A stretch of 64,000 nt of DNA from the NCBI GenBank assembly GCA_034933285.1, contig JAYFNT010000032.1:1-64000 (forward strand), read 5' to 3'. A program made the translations under genes and the position numbers. Origin of the DNA: RPRC01 sp034933285. GTDB lineage: Bacteria; Desulfobacterota; Desulfuromonadia; Geobacterales; Geobacteraceae. The number at the start of each line of letters is the position of its first letter. Position 1 is the stretch's first letter. Under the pieces are notes generated by a model that did not search any database, was not told the DNA's origin, and saw only the letters and a program-made list of their open reading frames with translations. Of the stretch, positions 8,621 to 17,484 are shown in pieces.

Positions 8621-10465
8621 TTAATATGTGGCACGATGCCAAATATAAAAATTAAGAATAAGCCAAAGTAATTCTGAAAAATCCGATACTCCTTGTCTGT
8701 GCATTTTTACACATTTTTTTACTTCATCAAGGAAAAACATTTCTTTCATCGTTTTATCAAGGTACATTTCTTCGAAATAATCATTCAAAACAGAACTCTC
8801 TGCCAACCATTTGACTAAAGGGACACCGAATCCGGATTTAGGCATTTTCATGTTTTTTTTAGGTAAATATTTTTTTGCGACTTTTCTTAATACGATTTTG
8901 TTGTCAAGAAGACTTATTTTGTATTTCATCGGAATACTGAGTACGAACTCGAAAAATTCCTTGTCAAGAAAAGGGTTAACAACTTCAAGGCCAACCGACA
9001 CGTTCATCTTATGCAAACGCTTAAGTGAGCCAGCAGTATACGTCCTAATATCATAGATCATAATATTGCGTAGCACGTCTTCTTGATTTCCCAACGATTT
9101 AATAATGGATTTTCTGTGATTATATTTTAAATCCACTAAATCATCTTTCAGTATCCTTTTCAAATCACTTGAAGCAACAAATGATGAGTTTAAAAGCACA
9201 GCATCGGCAGGCTCATATTGCAGTGTTTGTTGTAGCTTTTTCATCTTCCTGCCTGGGAGTAAGGAACTGCCCCATTTTGCTATTTCATGCAGTGATTGGG
9301 GAAGAGATCGTATATATTGATAAATGTTCAGCAAGTTATAACGTGGGTATCCAAGCAGAGCCTCATCAGCTCCCTCCCCTGTCAAAAGCAAATCAATCCT
9401 GCCCGACGAAAATTGTCCCAATAAATATAACAAAACCGAATTTGGATCACTTAATGGTTCATCATTTATCCTGTTGAGAAGCGGCAAGACGTCAACAAAT
9501 TCATTACTACTCACGACGATTTCTGAATGCTTGGTCCTGTACTTTTGTGCAGTCAGCCTTGCATAATATCGCTCATCCCAACCCGTTTCGTTAAAGCCGA
9601 CAGTAAATGTTTCAATAGGCGATTCGGCGTTGACTGCACTTGCAAAAGCAGTTACAAGCCCTGAATCAATTCCACCGCTGCAATTTGCGCCAACTCTATT
9701 TGATAGTTTTGCTCTTTTAATTACTGATTTTCGTAATAGGTCCTCAAGGCTGTTTTCATAATATTTTATGCCTTCAATGTTACGTTCAAGGATATAATCC
9801 TCTATCTTCCAGTATCGATCCTCAATTATCCCAGACCTGCTTACAGTGACACAATACCCGGGTAGAACCTCCCTGATTCCATCGTAAATAGTCTGTGGAC
9901 CACAAATTGAGCGAAACGTAAAATACTCTGAAATAACGGATCTATTTAATTGGGGAGCTTGTTTAAGCACGCTTACAATTGCTTTGATTTCTGAAGCAAA
10001 AAGAAATAGTCCATTTTTACAATAAAAATAAAGTGGCCTTGTTCCGAATCGATCACGCGCTAAGATCAGTTGCTGGTTATCTGCATCCCAAATTGCGATT
10101 GAAAAATCACCATCTATTTTTTCAAGGAAAGATAGCCCATGCTTCAAATAAAGTTGACAAATAAATTTTGACTCATAGCATTCCTTGTTCTCAAGTATAT
10201 GATTTTCATTGCGTTTATTTAACAGTTTATCGTCATAAATAATTCCATCAAAGCCACATGTTGATTGATTACCACTCTTATAAATTATATTATTGTTTTT
10301 AAGCTGCCCTCCAGATATCTTCCATGCCATTCCAATGCAATCGTTATACCATAGCTCAATAGCACCTTGCCCCTTATGTGCCATGGTATTGTTCATTTTC
10401 TCAAGGGTTTCTCGGTTCAGGATGTCGTTTGATTCAATATTCCATATTCCGCATATTGCACCCAT
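8621..10465 (-). CDS. asnB: Asparagine synthase, glutamine-hydrolysing type (AsnB-like)
   Basis: A 614-residue two-domain amidotransferase. The N-terminal class II glutaminase domain has DGDFSIAIWD and LARDRFGTRPLYF; the C-terminal synthetase domain has the ATP-binding loop NCSGGIDSGLV, then LLTGEGADEALLGY. Inside exopolysaccharide loci such enzymes are thought to form amides on sugars or peptides rather than free asparagine. Oddly, the protein begins MGAICGIW, so the catalytic Cys is residue 5 instead of the usual residue 2. The ATG at 10465 is well placed (GAGG 5 bases upstream; the preceding stop 3 bases away), so this is not a start-calling error. Last gene of the long minus-strand locus and AT-rich. 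Confidence 0.85.
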   Translation of the reverse strand: MGAICGIWNIESNDILNRETLEKMNNTMAHKGQGAIELWYNDCIGMAWKISGGQLKNNNIIYKSGNQSTCGFDGIIYDDKLLNKRNENHILENKECYESKFICQLYLKHGLSFLEKIDGDFSIAIWDADNQQLILARDRFGTRPLYFYCKNGLFLFASEIKAIVSVLKQAPQLNRSVISEYFTFRSICGPQTIYDGIREVLPGYCVTVSRSGIIEDRYWKIEDYILERNIEGIKYYENSLEDLLRKSVIKRAKLSNRVGANCSGGIDSGLVTAFASAVNAESPIETFTVGFNETGWDERYYARLTAQKYRTKHSEIVVSSNEFVDVLPLLNRINDEPLSDPNSVLLYLLGQFSSGRIDLLLTGEGADEALLGYPRYNLLNIYQYIRSLPQSLHEIAKWGSSLLPGRKMKKLQQTLQYEPADAVLLNSSFVASSDLKRILKDDLVDLKYNHRKSIIKSLGNQEDVLRNIMIYDIRTYTAGSLKRLHKMNVSVGLEVVNPFLDKEFFEFVLSIPMKYKISLLDNKIVLRKVAKKYLPKKNMKMPKSGFGVPLVKWLAESSVLNDYFEEMYLDKTMKEMFFLDEVKKCVKMHRQGVSDFSELLWLILNFYIWHRATY

Positions 10466-10467
10466 GT

Positions 10468-11811
10468 CTACCTCGCTAAATGAGAAACAAAGCAGCGCAG
10501 TTTACCGGAAGGTTCTGCTTCTAACATTTCCTTAAGGCTGAATCTTATCTCAAATTCAGCACCTACAATCCGCTTTAACCTGCGTTCAAGCTCTTCAGCC
10601 ATTCTCCCGAAACATTGCCCTTCGTAACACACTTCAATATTCAATTCCGTATACTTTGTCTGAGTAATCCTAAATTGCATGACTTTCCCGATATTTGCTG
10701 GTATTTCCTGTAAAATATATTCAAATACAATCGGATCGATTTGCCTGCCATTTGCACATGCGATAAAATCGTCAGCTCTTCCCTTTATCTCCTTTAACAA
10801 GGGCAAGCCACGTCCACACCCACATTTGTCTTCGCTCTTTATTCCTATATCACCAAGCCTATATCTGATGAGTGGCATAATTTCAGAATACAGCTCAGTA
10901 AGAACAATCTCGCCCTCCTCGCCCGGGGCTGCCGCCTTATTACCCTTTATAAATTCAATGAAAAGGTTATCGACCATAAGATGCATTCCTTTGGAAGGGC
11001 ACTGCATAGCTATGATCCCAAGTTCAGTACAACCATACTCGTTTGATACAGGGCATTTAAAAACATCTTCTATAACCTCTACCTGATTTGGATAGATCAT
11101 TTCTCCTGTGATAATAACGGCCTTCAAATTAAGCATACCCAGATGCATATTAGCTAGCTGCAGAAAATGCGCAAACCTGTAAACAGTTTGAGAATATCCA
11201 TAAATATATCTGGGATTTGACCTGATCAGTTTATAATAGAATTCAAAACAAGTTTTCTCTGAAACATCAAATGGAGAAAATCTAAGTCGTCCTAACAATA
11301 TGTCTTTTATTCGGGACTTGGTTTTGTCTAAAATATTAAGTGGCGAGCCCCAATATCGGCCCTGCTTTTCTCCCATGTTGATTTGAAACCAGCCGTAATT
11401 TCTGTACATTATTGCATCCATGACACTTAAGGTCTTGGCTCCCTTTGCAAGACTTAAAGGAGTTCCTGAGGAACCACTAGTTTTCCTCCAAAATACATTT
11501 TTCCCATAGCCATGCGGAAGAAACTCTTCCATATTTTCAACAATATCTTTTTTTGTTATTGATGGTAGATAAAGGAGATCATCAATGGTTCTTATATCCT
11601 CCGGATATATTTTTAAATCAGCATACACTCTTCTATAGTATGGAATGTTGTTATATGCGTATTGTATTGTAGCCTTTGTTTTTTCAAATTGCAGCTTTTC
11701 TAATTGTAATTTGTCAAGCCATTGTGTAGCATTAAAATGTTTTATATATTCCTGCACATTTTGTTTTGTATATTTGTAATAAGTTGAATATATAATATTT
11801 CTTCTAAGCAT
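10468..11811 (-). CDS. Phenylacetate-CoA-ligase-like adenylating enzyme (CapK/PaaK family)
   Basis: A 447-residue member of the adenylate-forming superfamily in its CapK branch, common in capsule clusters. The phosphate loop reads KTSGSSGTPLS near residue 115. Later motifs are NEYGCTELGIIA, LIRYRLGDIG and KGRADDFI, and a Cys cluster CGCGRG lies between the last two. It probably activates a carboxylic acid for transfer to a sugar or lipid. It stops 2 bp before the asparagine synthase start and is as AT-rich as its neighbours. The acid substrate is unknown. Confidence 0.8.
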   Translation of the reverse strand: MLRRNIIYSTYYKYTKQNVQEYIKHFNATQWLDKLQLEKLQFEKTKATIQYAYNNIPYYRRVYADLKIYPEDIRTIDDLLYLPSITKKDIVENMEEFLPHGYGKNVFWRKTSGSSGTPLSLAKGAKTLSVMDAIMYRNYGWFQINMGEKQGRYWGSPLNILDKTKSRIKDILLGRLRFSPFDVSEKTCFEFYYKLIRSNPRYIYGYSQTVYRFAHFLQLANMHLGMLNLKAVIITGEMIYPNQVEVIEDVFKCPVSNEYGCTELGIIAMQCPSKGMHLMVDNLFIEFIKGNKAAAPGEEGEIVLTELYSEIMPLIRYRLGDIGIKSEDKCGCGRGLPLLKEIKGRADDFIACANGRQIDPIVFEYILQEIPANIGKVMQFRITQTKYTELNIEVCYEGQCFGRMAEELERRLKRIVGAEFEIRFSLKEMLEAEPSGKLRCFVSHLAR

Positions 11812-11827
11812 TGATATATACCACCAG

Positions 11828-12838
11828 TTATGAGTTAAATTTCGATTTAACCAAATTTATATTATTATGTTTTGTAATACTATTTTCAAGTATGTCAATT
11901 TGTTCTTTCCAACTTTTCACAAGACTTTGCTTCAACTCGATTACATTATTTCTGTAATTTACATGATTTGATCTTAGATCTTGAATGCCTTTTTTTATGT
12001 CCTCACCTGTATTGTCGACAAAAATGCTTCCTTTGAAATATTCTCTTAAAACAACTTTGTTCGAAGTAATAATGGGCTTGCACGCTGCCACCGCCTCGTA
12101 ACACCCACACATCATACAATTGTCAGCTGTCGTAAGAACCATAACGGCATCAACAGAGTGTAACAAATTATTAAATTCAGTTTCTGCCAAGAAGCCGGTA
12201 AAAATGACATTTGATGGCGCACTGTTTATTGTTTCTTTCGGAAGCTTATTAATATTTCCAGATATATACAATACAGTATCAGTATCACTTATCATTTCCA
12301 TAGCTTTAAGCACTTCACATATCGGCTCATCATCTCCAAATGATGATATCAATAATATATTATACTTTCCTTCAACCTTATAATATTCCGTATAAGCCAT
12401 ATCTGGCAATTTGTCCGGCAGTACAAAAGCATTGCCATTCATGCTCCTCACAATTTCAGCTAAATATTTATTTGTTACTATTGTGATGTCCGCATATCTG
12501 ATCGTAAATGCATGCATCACTGTAAATAAGATATATTTAAATCTGTTTTTCTTTAAATTATCCATTACGAATGTTGTATGCCTATCTACTATTATTATAC
12601 TATTTGAAATAAGTTTATAGATGCACGCGATTGTTGCCAATACCATTGACGGATTTTGTACAAAAATCACAGAATTCCTATTTTTCAATAAAACATTAAT
12701 CGTATTTACTATGCATTTAATATATCTTAATGCTCCACTGTATTTAAACAAGTAAAACTCGCAGTTTAGATATCTTGACAACTCTATCGATCTTCTCTGG
12801 TTTTCCCATGTAATCCATATTCTGGGGAGTTCATTCAT
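11828..12838 (-). CDS. Glycosyltransferase-like protein
   Basis: A 336-residue GT-B-like protein. The N-terminal half has alternating hydrophobic strands (NSVIFVQNPSMVLATIACIY), and the C-terminal half shows NVIFTGFLAETEFNNLLHSVDAVMVL followed by CYEAVAACKPIITSN, the usual donor-binding arrangement of group 1 enzymes. It has no exact E-x7-E pair. It begins 3 bp after the preceding glycosyltransferase and ends 16 bp before the CapK-like gene. Very AT-rich. The role is inferred to be addition of a sugar in the same repeat unit. Confidence 0.72.
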   Translation of the reverse strand: MNELPRIWITWENQRRSIELSRYLNCEFYLFKYSGALRYIKCIVNTINVLLKNRNSVIFVQNPSMVLATIACIYKLISNSIIIVDRHTTFVMDNLKKNRFKYILFTVMHAFTIRYADITIVTNKYLAEIVRSMNGNAFVLPDKLPDMAYTEYYKVEGKYNILLISSFGDDEPICEVLKAMEMISDTDTVLYISGNINKLPKETINSAPSNVIFTGFLAETEFNNLLHSVDAVMVLTTADNCMMCGCYEAVAACKPIITSNKVVLREYFKGSIFVDNTGEDIKKGIQDLRSNHVNYRNNVIELKQSLVKSWKEQIDILENSITKHNNINLVKSKFNS

Positions 12839-12841
12839 AGG

Positions 12842-13948
12842 CTACCCTTTTTCAAGAATTGAATTATAAAGCTCAATATAATCATTAATCATTTTACTTA
12901 TCGAAAATGCATCCTTGCATCGTTTAGCACATGCTTCATTTGCGGATCTGCTGTTGTTTTCCACGGATCTGATTATAGCGTTAGCCAGCAAACTTGGATC
13001 TCGGGGCGGAACAACAATGCCACTCAAACCATTCTCAATTATTTCCTCAGGACCACCGCATTGAGTGACAACTACAGGGATTCCACAAGCCATTGCTTCA
13101 ATAGTGGATATGGAAAAACCTTCCGAGATAGATGAAAGAACAAAAAGGTCCAAATTGTTCAAAAGTTTGCTGGTATCAGAAACAAATCCAAGAAAATTCA
13201 CTTGTTTTTCCAAGTTCAAATTTTTTCTCACTTCAAGCAGAGAATGGTATATTTCACCTGATCCCTCTCCTGCGATCACAAAACGAATTTGCGGTCTTCT
13301 GTCGATAACCAGCCTTGCTGCCGCAAGGAGATATTCGTATCCCTTTGCTGATCTTATGTTGCCAATGGCTCCTACTAGTATTTGATTTGACTCAAGCTCC
13401 AACTTCTTTCTTATGCTGTCATCACGACACGGCTTGAATACTCTTATGTCTATACCATTGTATATAGTAATGGATTTTGAAGCAGGCATCCTTTTTTGCT
13501 TGACGTAGTATTCTAAAAGCTTTTTTGAAACAAATATGATTTTCTCTGATCCGAATGAAATGATTTTTGATTTTAAAGCATAGAACCTTTCCATTGAATT
13601 AATATCAACAAATCCGTGGAATGTCGAAACAACTGGTACATTACAAAGCAAACCCGCAAGACAACTGTACAGATTCGCACCCAGAAGATGGGATTGGATA
13701 ATGTCGATCTTGTTTTCTCGTATTGTTTTGACGAGCCCCCGCAGATAACTGAAGTTAAAAGCACCCTTAGAATTTATGAAAATCGGCTCGATGCCGTTTT
13801 TTCTCAGCTCGGCGCACACCCAACCGGGACCCCCGATTACAACGACAGGATAAAACCGATCAGCATCCAGACCCTTTACGAGGTTCACAAAAACCGACTC
13901 TGCACCACCAGGACCTGTTGTATCAATAGTGTGTAAAATCCTGATCAT
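12842..13948 (-). CDS. Glycosyltransferase family 4
   Basis: A 368-residue retaining glycosyltransferase. The acceptor-domain start is ILHTIDTTGPGGAESVF. The donor domain has VGAIGNIRSAKGYEYLL, FVIAGEGSG and the family 4 pair E-x7-E in SEGFSISTIEAMACG, ending GGPEEIIENGLSGIVVPP. Its ATG overlaps the stop of the ATP-grasp gene by 4 bp, which indicates translational coupling. Likely assembles the exopolysaccharide repeat on the cytoplasmic face. Confidence 0.88.
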   Translation of the reverse strand: MIRILHTIDTTGPGGAESVFVNLVKGLDADRFYPVVVIGGPGWVCAELRKNGIEPIFINSKGAFNFSYLRGLVKTIRENKIDIIQSHLLGANLYSCLAGLLCNVPVVSTFHGFVDINSMERFYALKSKIISFGSEKIIFVSKKLLEYYVKQKRMPASKSITIYNGIDIRVFKPCRDDSIRKKLELESNQILVGAIGNIRSAKGYEYLLAAARLVIDRRPQIRFVIAGEGSGEIYHSLLEVRKNLNLEKQVNFLGFVSDTSKLLNNLDLFVLSSISEGFSISTIEAMACGIPVVVTQCGGPEEIIENGLSGIVVPPRDPSLLANAIIRSVENNSRSANEACAKRCKDAFSISKMINDYIELYNSILEKG

Positions 13949-15150
13949 TGCTTCGAACCCAATATGTTTTTGATGTAATTCATTAATTCTGTGTAAAAGG
14001 GCCGCTTGTCTTTACAATCGTAAACATCATAAGAAGTTCGGCCGTCATTGAAACATATAAGTTCCGACATGACATGGGCAATCCCGGGTGTCCCTGGGGG
14101 AAGATTCAGGTTTCGATCACCTTTCTTAACACGAATGATCAAATGGTCAAGTATACCCAGGTGCCATTTTAACCTCTGTCCAACTCGATAATCCGCAAAT
14201 AACGATGCCGGCTTTTTCCCAAGATAATAATCCAGACAGAGCGTAGGAAAATCGACCTCAGCCGATACCGCAAGCTGTAAAGATCCCCAAAACCTTCCAT
14301 TGATCTCCATCAGCTTTGCTCGACCGTCCCGAATGTCCCGTTTGAACTCGACCATAGCAACACCTTGCCAACCTACATGGGTAAGCAGTTTTCTGGCTGC
14401 CTCAACAATGCCATTATCGATCGCAACACTTTCTGAAAGTACGCTTACACCTCCTGATGGCGGTTTTTCCAGCAGTCTGCGATGGGAGAAAAGAACAAGA
14501 TGCTTATCTCCATCAAAAAGAGTGAAAAGTCCAGCACCCTCACCAACTATCATTTCCTGTATGAGAGATGGACGATCCAATATGGCCATCTTTTCATATA
14601 GACGGTCCAATTCATCAGCGTCATGTGCGTACATGACGCTGCCCGACAATATCTTTCCTCCAACCAATAATTTGGAAAATGAAGGTTTTACTACAACGGG
14701 AAAAGAGATAACCATCTTCCGCTTTTCCTGATAATCAGAATAGTTCTCCACGAAAACCGTGTGTGGAATCTCAACTCCCAGATGCTCCGCAAGTTGAAAG
14801 AGCTTATATTTGTTAGATACCGCCTCCATCTTTTCTGACAAAGCACAAGCAAGAATAGCCTGTTCACTGATTTCAGATCTTATCCTATTCAGACAGTAAA
14901 TGGATTGTTCTGTCATTGGAAAAACAACTTCGATGCTTTCCCTATCAACAATTTCAAGTAGGTCATTTGCATATGCCACCACATCGTGTGACGGATCGGT
15001 TACCTTGTAGTATTTACGGCAAAATGCTGATGACGATGAAATATTTCTATGATCCTTTCCAGATACAAATATATTATGACCTCTCCTACCGAGCGACCTA
15101 CAGGTTACCAATGACGATCTATTTTCCCCGTCTGTAATCAAGATGTTCAT
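13945..15150 (-). CDS. ATP-grasp enzyme (carboxylate-amine ligase type)
   Basis: A 401-residue ATP-grasp protein. The N-terminal Rossmann part starts MNILITDGENRSSL; the central ATP-binding part has FPVVVKPSFSK and LIQEMIVGEGAG; the metal-binding end reads MVEFKRD and KLMEINGRFWGS. These enzymes join a carboxylate to an amine or thiol through an acyl-phosphate. In this locus it may add an amino acid to an amino-sugar or uronic acid, in line with the nearby CapK-like and asparagine synthase genes. That combination is inference. A polysaccharide deacetylase gene lies 10 bp upstream. Confidence 0.8.
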   Translation of the reverse strand: MNILITDGENRSSLVTCRSLGRRGHNIFVSGKDHRNISSSSAFCRKYYKVTDPSHDVVAYANDLLEIVDRESIEVVFPMTEQSIYCLNRIRSEISEQAILACALSEKMEAVSNKYKLFQLAEHLGVEIPHTVFVENYSDYQEKRKMVISFPVVVKPSFSKLLVGGKILSGSVMYAHDADELDRLYEKMAILDRPSLIQEMIVGEGAGLFTLFDGDKHLVLFSHRRLLEKPPSGGVSVLSESVAIDNGIVEAARKLLTHVGWQGVAMVEFKRDIRDGRAKLMEINGRFWGSLQLAVSAEVDFPTLCLDYYLGKKPASLFADYRVGQRLKWHLGILDHLIIRVKKGDRNLNLPPGTPGIAHVMSELICFNDGRTSYDVYDCKDKRPFYTELMNYIKNILGSKQ

Positions 15151-15160
15151 GATTGTCTTT

Positions 15161-16180
15161 CTAAAAAAAGCGAGATAATATCCTCGCTCTAAGCAATGAA
15201 ATAGTGGTGCTCACATCTTCATGCACTGCCACTCTAGGTATTTTCATTGGAGATGTTGTGCTGCATAAAAAACCTTTTTGAGTGGTCACCGCGCCATAAA
15301 ATCCATTCTCTTCAAGAACACAGCTAATGTTCTTATTATGGTTTCCATTTGGGTAAGCAAATGTCTTGATGCAGCACCCAAGGTGATGTTCGATATCACC
15401 TCTGGATGTCAGTATTTCATCCTTCATTATCTCAGGTGAAACCTGATCAAGAATTTCATGATTTACAGAATGCGCCCCAAAACGAACCAAACCACTCGAC
15501 AGCATATTGCGAGCCTCATCCCAGTTAATCATCTGTCTTGGAATTGAGCCAATCTTGATAATATTTCTAAAGTACTCTAAAATACCCGTTCTTTCTCTAG
15601 AAGAGTATTTTTTTAATATTGCGATCGAATTCTCAAAGTATTGTTCTCGCCGCATATGTTTATAGCGTACAATAGTGCTCATGAAATTCTTTGTTGCGGG
15701 TGGCATTATATTTGAAGCAATAGAATCGAGATTAAAACGCTCTAGGTAAAAGCATATTTCTTCAGGCCAAAACAATTTTTCAGCCCCTATAAATCCTGTT
15801 GCCAGAAATATTGTAGCTGGAACATGGTGTTTTTTAAGAATTGGAAACGCATTAGTGTAATTATCAAGCCAGCCATCGTCGAATGTAAGGGCACAATACC
15901 CACCTAAATATTCATTATTTAATATTTTATCGACTAGTTCGTCGATAAAGACAATTTTATAACAACGATTCAAGTACTCTATATGATTTTCAAATGTTGT
16001 GTTTGAAACATACATTCCTGGCTGAACAACAATTTGCCCTGCAGCAATACTAGGCAAAACCCTATGATACATAAGCACTACTGATTTTCTTGATAATATA
16101 TATTTTTCAGCAAGTGATAACAATCCAATCCTTGAAACGATTGCAGAAAGTCCTCTTTTTGCTAACATCCCATTAGTCAT
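15161..16180 (-). CDS. Polysaccharide deacetylase (NodB domain)
   Basis: A 339-residue carbohydrate esterase 4-type protein. The N-terminal part has VVLMYHRVLP, typical of this branch. Metal and catalytic motifs are LTFDDGWLDNY (Asp-Asp) and AHSVNHEIL (His-x3-His), followed by AYPNG and a late KIPRV. No signal peptide is clear, so it may act on lipid-linked or nascent sugar inside the cell. It may expose an amine that the neighbouring ATP-grasp enzyme uses; that coupling is inference. This is the second deacetylase of the locus, distinct from the one at 26538-27434. Confidence 0.82.
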   Translation of the reverse strand: MTNGMLAKRGLSAIVSRIGLLSLAEKYILSRKSVVLMYHRVLPSIAAGQIVVQPGMYVSNTTFENHIEYLNRCYKIVFIDELVDKILNNEYLGGYCALTFDDGWLDNYTNAFPILKKHHVPATIFLATGFIGAEKLFWPEEICFYLERFNLDSIASNIMPPATKNFMSTIVRYKHMRREQYFENSIAILKKYSSRERTGILEYFRNIIKIGSIPRQMINWDEARNMLSSGLVRFGAHSVNHEILDQVSPEIMKDEILTSRGDIEHHLGCCIKTFAYPNGNHNKNISCVLEENGFYGAVTTQKGFLCSTTSPMKIPRVAVHEDVSTTISLLRARILSRFF

Positions 16181-16219
16181 TTTCTACCTATTTATACCTG
16201 ATAGCCAATCGCCATGCTA

Positions 16220-17422
16220 CTAGCGTTCAATTATATTATTTTGTTGAAACGAATTATATCCAAGCCCTATCAACAATGACAGATCATCCAGTTTGTCCTC
16301 CCGTGAAAATTTTTCCATTGCTATTTGTCTGCCTTTTTCACCCATATTCCTTTTTTTAATCGGGTTATTATATATTTCGAGCATCGCTTTGCATAATTCA
16401 TTTACGTCCCCAGGCTCAACAATGATTCCCGTTTCACCATTTACTACAACCTCTGGAATCCCACCAACTTGTGAGGCTATAACCGGGACCCCCTGCGCCA
16501 TCGGTTCAAGAGCGGCCAAGCAAAATGCTTCTTCCCATAATGATGGAACAACACATAAATCAGCGCCCCCAGTTAACTGGGCTGCATCTGGCCGATAACC
16601 AGCAAACAATATCTTATCTCGGCTAGCAAGCTCGCCCTTAATTTTTACCAACTGATCAAAAATGGGACCATTCCCCATATAAATCAAAAACGGTTTAGCC
16701 AACCCGACTCGGCAATCCAATTCTTTGCACATTTTGTCAAAAGCGTACAAAAGCTTTTCGACACCTTTTTCTTTAGTTGATCTACAAGCACACAAAATAA
16801 TGAAAGTATCCTCTGGCAATCCGAAATTTTCAGATATTTTTTTGCGAGTATTCACATCTACTTGAGGAAGAGTCACTGAATTCCAAATACGCCGGACTCG
16901 GTCTTTCGGTACTAACGAAACATCAACAAGTCTTTTAGCCACAAAGTCGCTTACACCAATAGCGATATTTGCTTGCATTCCAGGCAGCTTTCGAGTTAAC
17001 CACTTCAACCAATACTTGACACCTGTAGGTATTGTTTTAGCGCCCGAAGTATGATCATGAACAACAATATGACGTATTCCAAACAATCTCATAATAAAGT
17101 ATGCTGGGTGAAATACTGCACGATCTGTTAAGTAAACAGTCCGTATATTTTTTGACACAATAAGTTTAATTAATTTTATCAATGACCTCACTGATCCAAA
17201 ATTCACTTCCAACTCTAAAGCTTTCGCCGAGGTCCCCTTAAAAGAGCATGGAACGCTCTTTATCTCGGGATAAACAACATATGTATCAATATCTTTCACT
17301 TTTAATCTCATGGCAACGCCAAGAAACAGGCTTTCAATAAAATCCCAAGCATAGCCTGTGTTGGCTCTAAAATTAGCAACACATAGCAAACCTTCTTTTT
17401 TATCTCGTGAAATTTTAAACAT
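16220..17422 (-). CDS. Glycosyltransferase family 4
   Basis: A 400-residue GT-B glycosyltransferase. The donor domain shows FIILCACRSTKEKGVEKLLYAF, FLIYMGNGP, ILFAGYRPDAAQL and the E-x7-E pair in WEEAFCLAALEPMAQG, then GGIPEVVVNGETGIIV. The ribosome site is weak (AAAGGA 9 bases upstream). It is separated by about 60 bp from the polymerase gene upstream and 39 bp from the deacetylase downstream. AT-rich. Sugar specificity cannot be assigned. Confidence 0.87.
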   Translation of the reverse strand: MFKISRDKKEGLLCVANFRANTGYAWDFIESLFLGVAMRLKVKDIDTYVVYPEIKSVPCSFKGTSAKALELEVNFGSVRSLIKLIKLIVSKNIRTVYLTDRAVFHPAYFIMRLFGIRHIVVHDHTSGAKTIPTGVKYWLKWLTRKLPGMQANIAIGVSDFVAKRLVDVSLVPKDRVRRIWNSVTLPQVDVNTRKKISENFGLPEDTFIILCACRSTKEKGVEKLLYAFDKMCKELDCRVGLAKPFLIYMGNGPIFDQLVKIKGELASRDKILFAGYRPDAAQLTGGADLCVVPSLWEEAFCLAALEPMAQGVPVIASQVGGIPEVVVNGETGIIVEPGDVNELCKAMLEIYNNPIKKRNMGEKGRQIAMEKFSREDKLDDLSLLIGLGYNSFQQNNIIER

Positions 17423-17484
17423 CTAGTCAAATCCTTTCATGACGAGAAAAGCTGCTGTGTCAGAAGCTAATTGATAATAATGAA

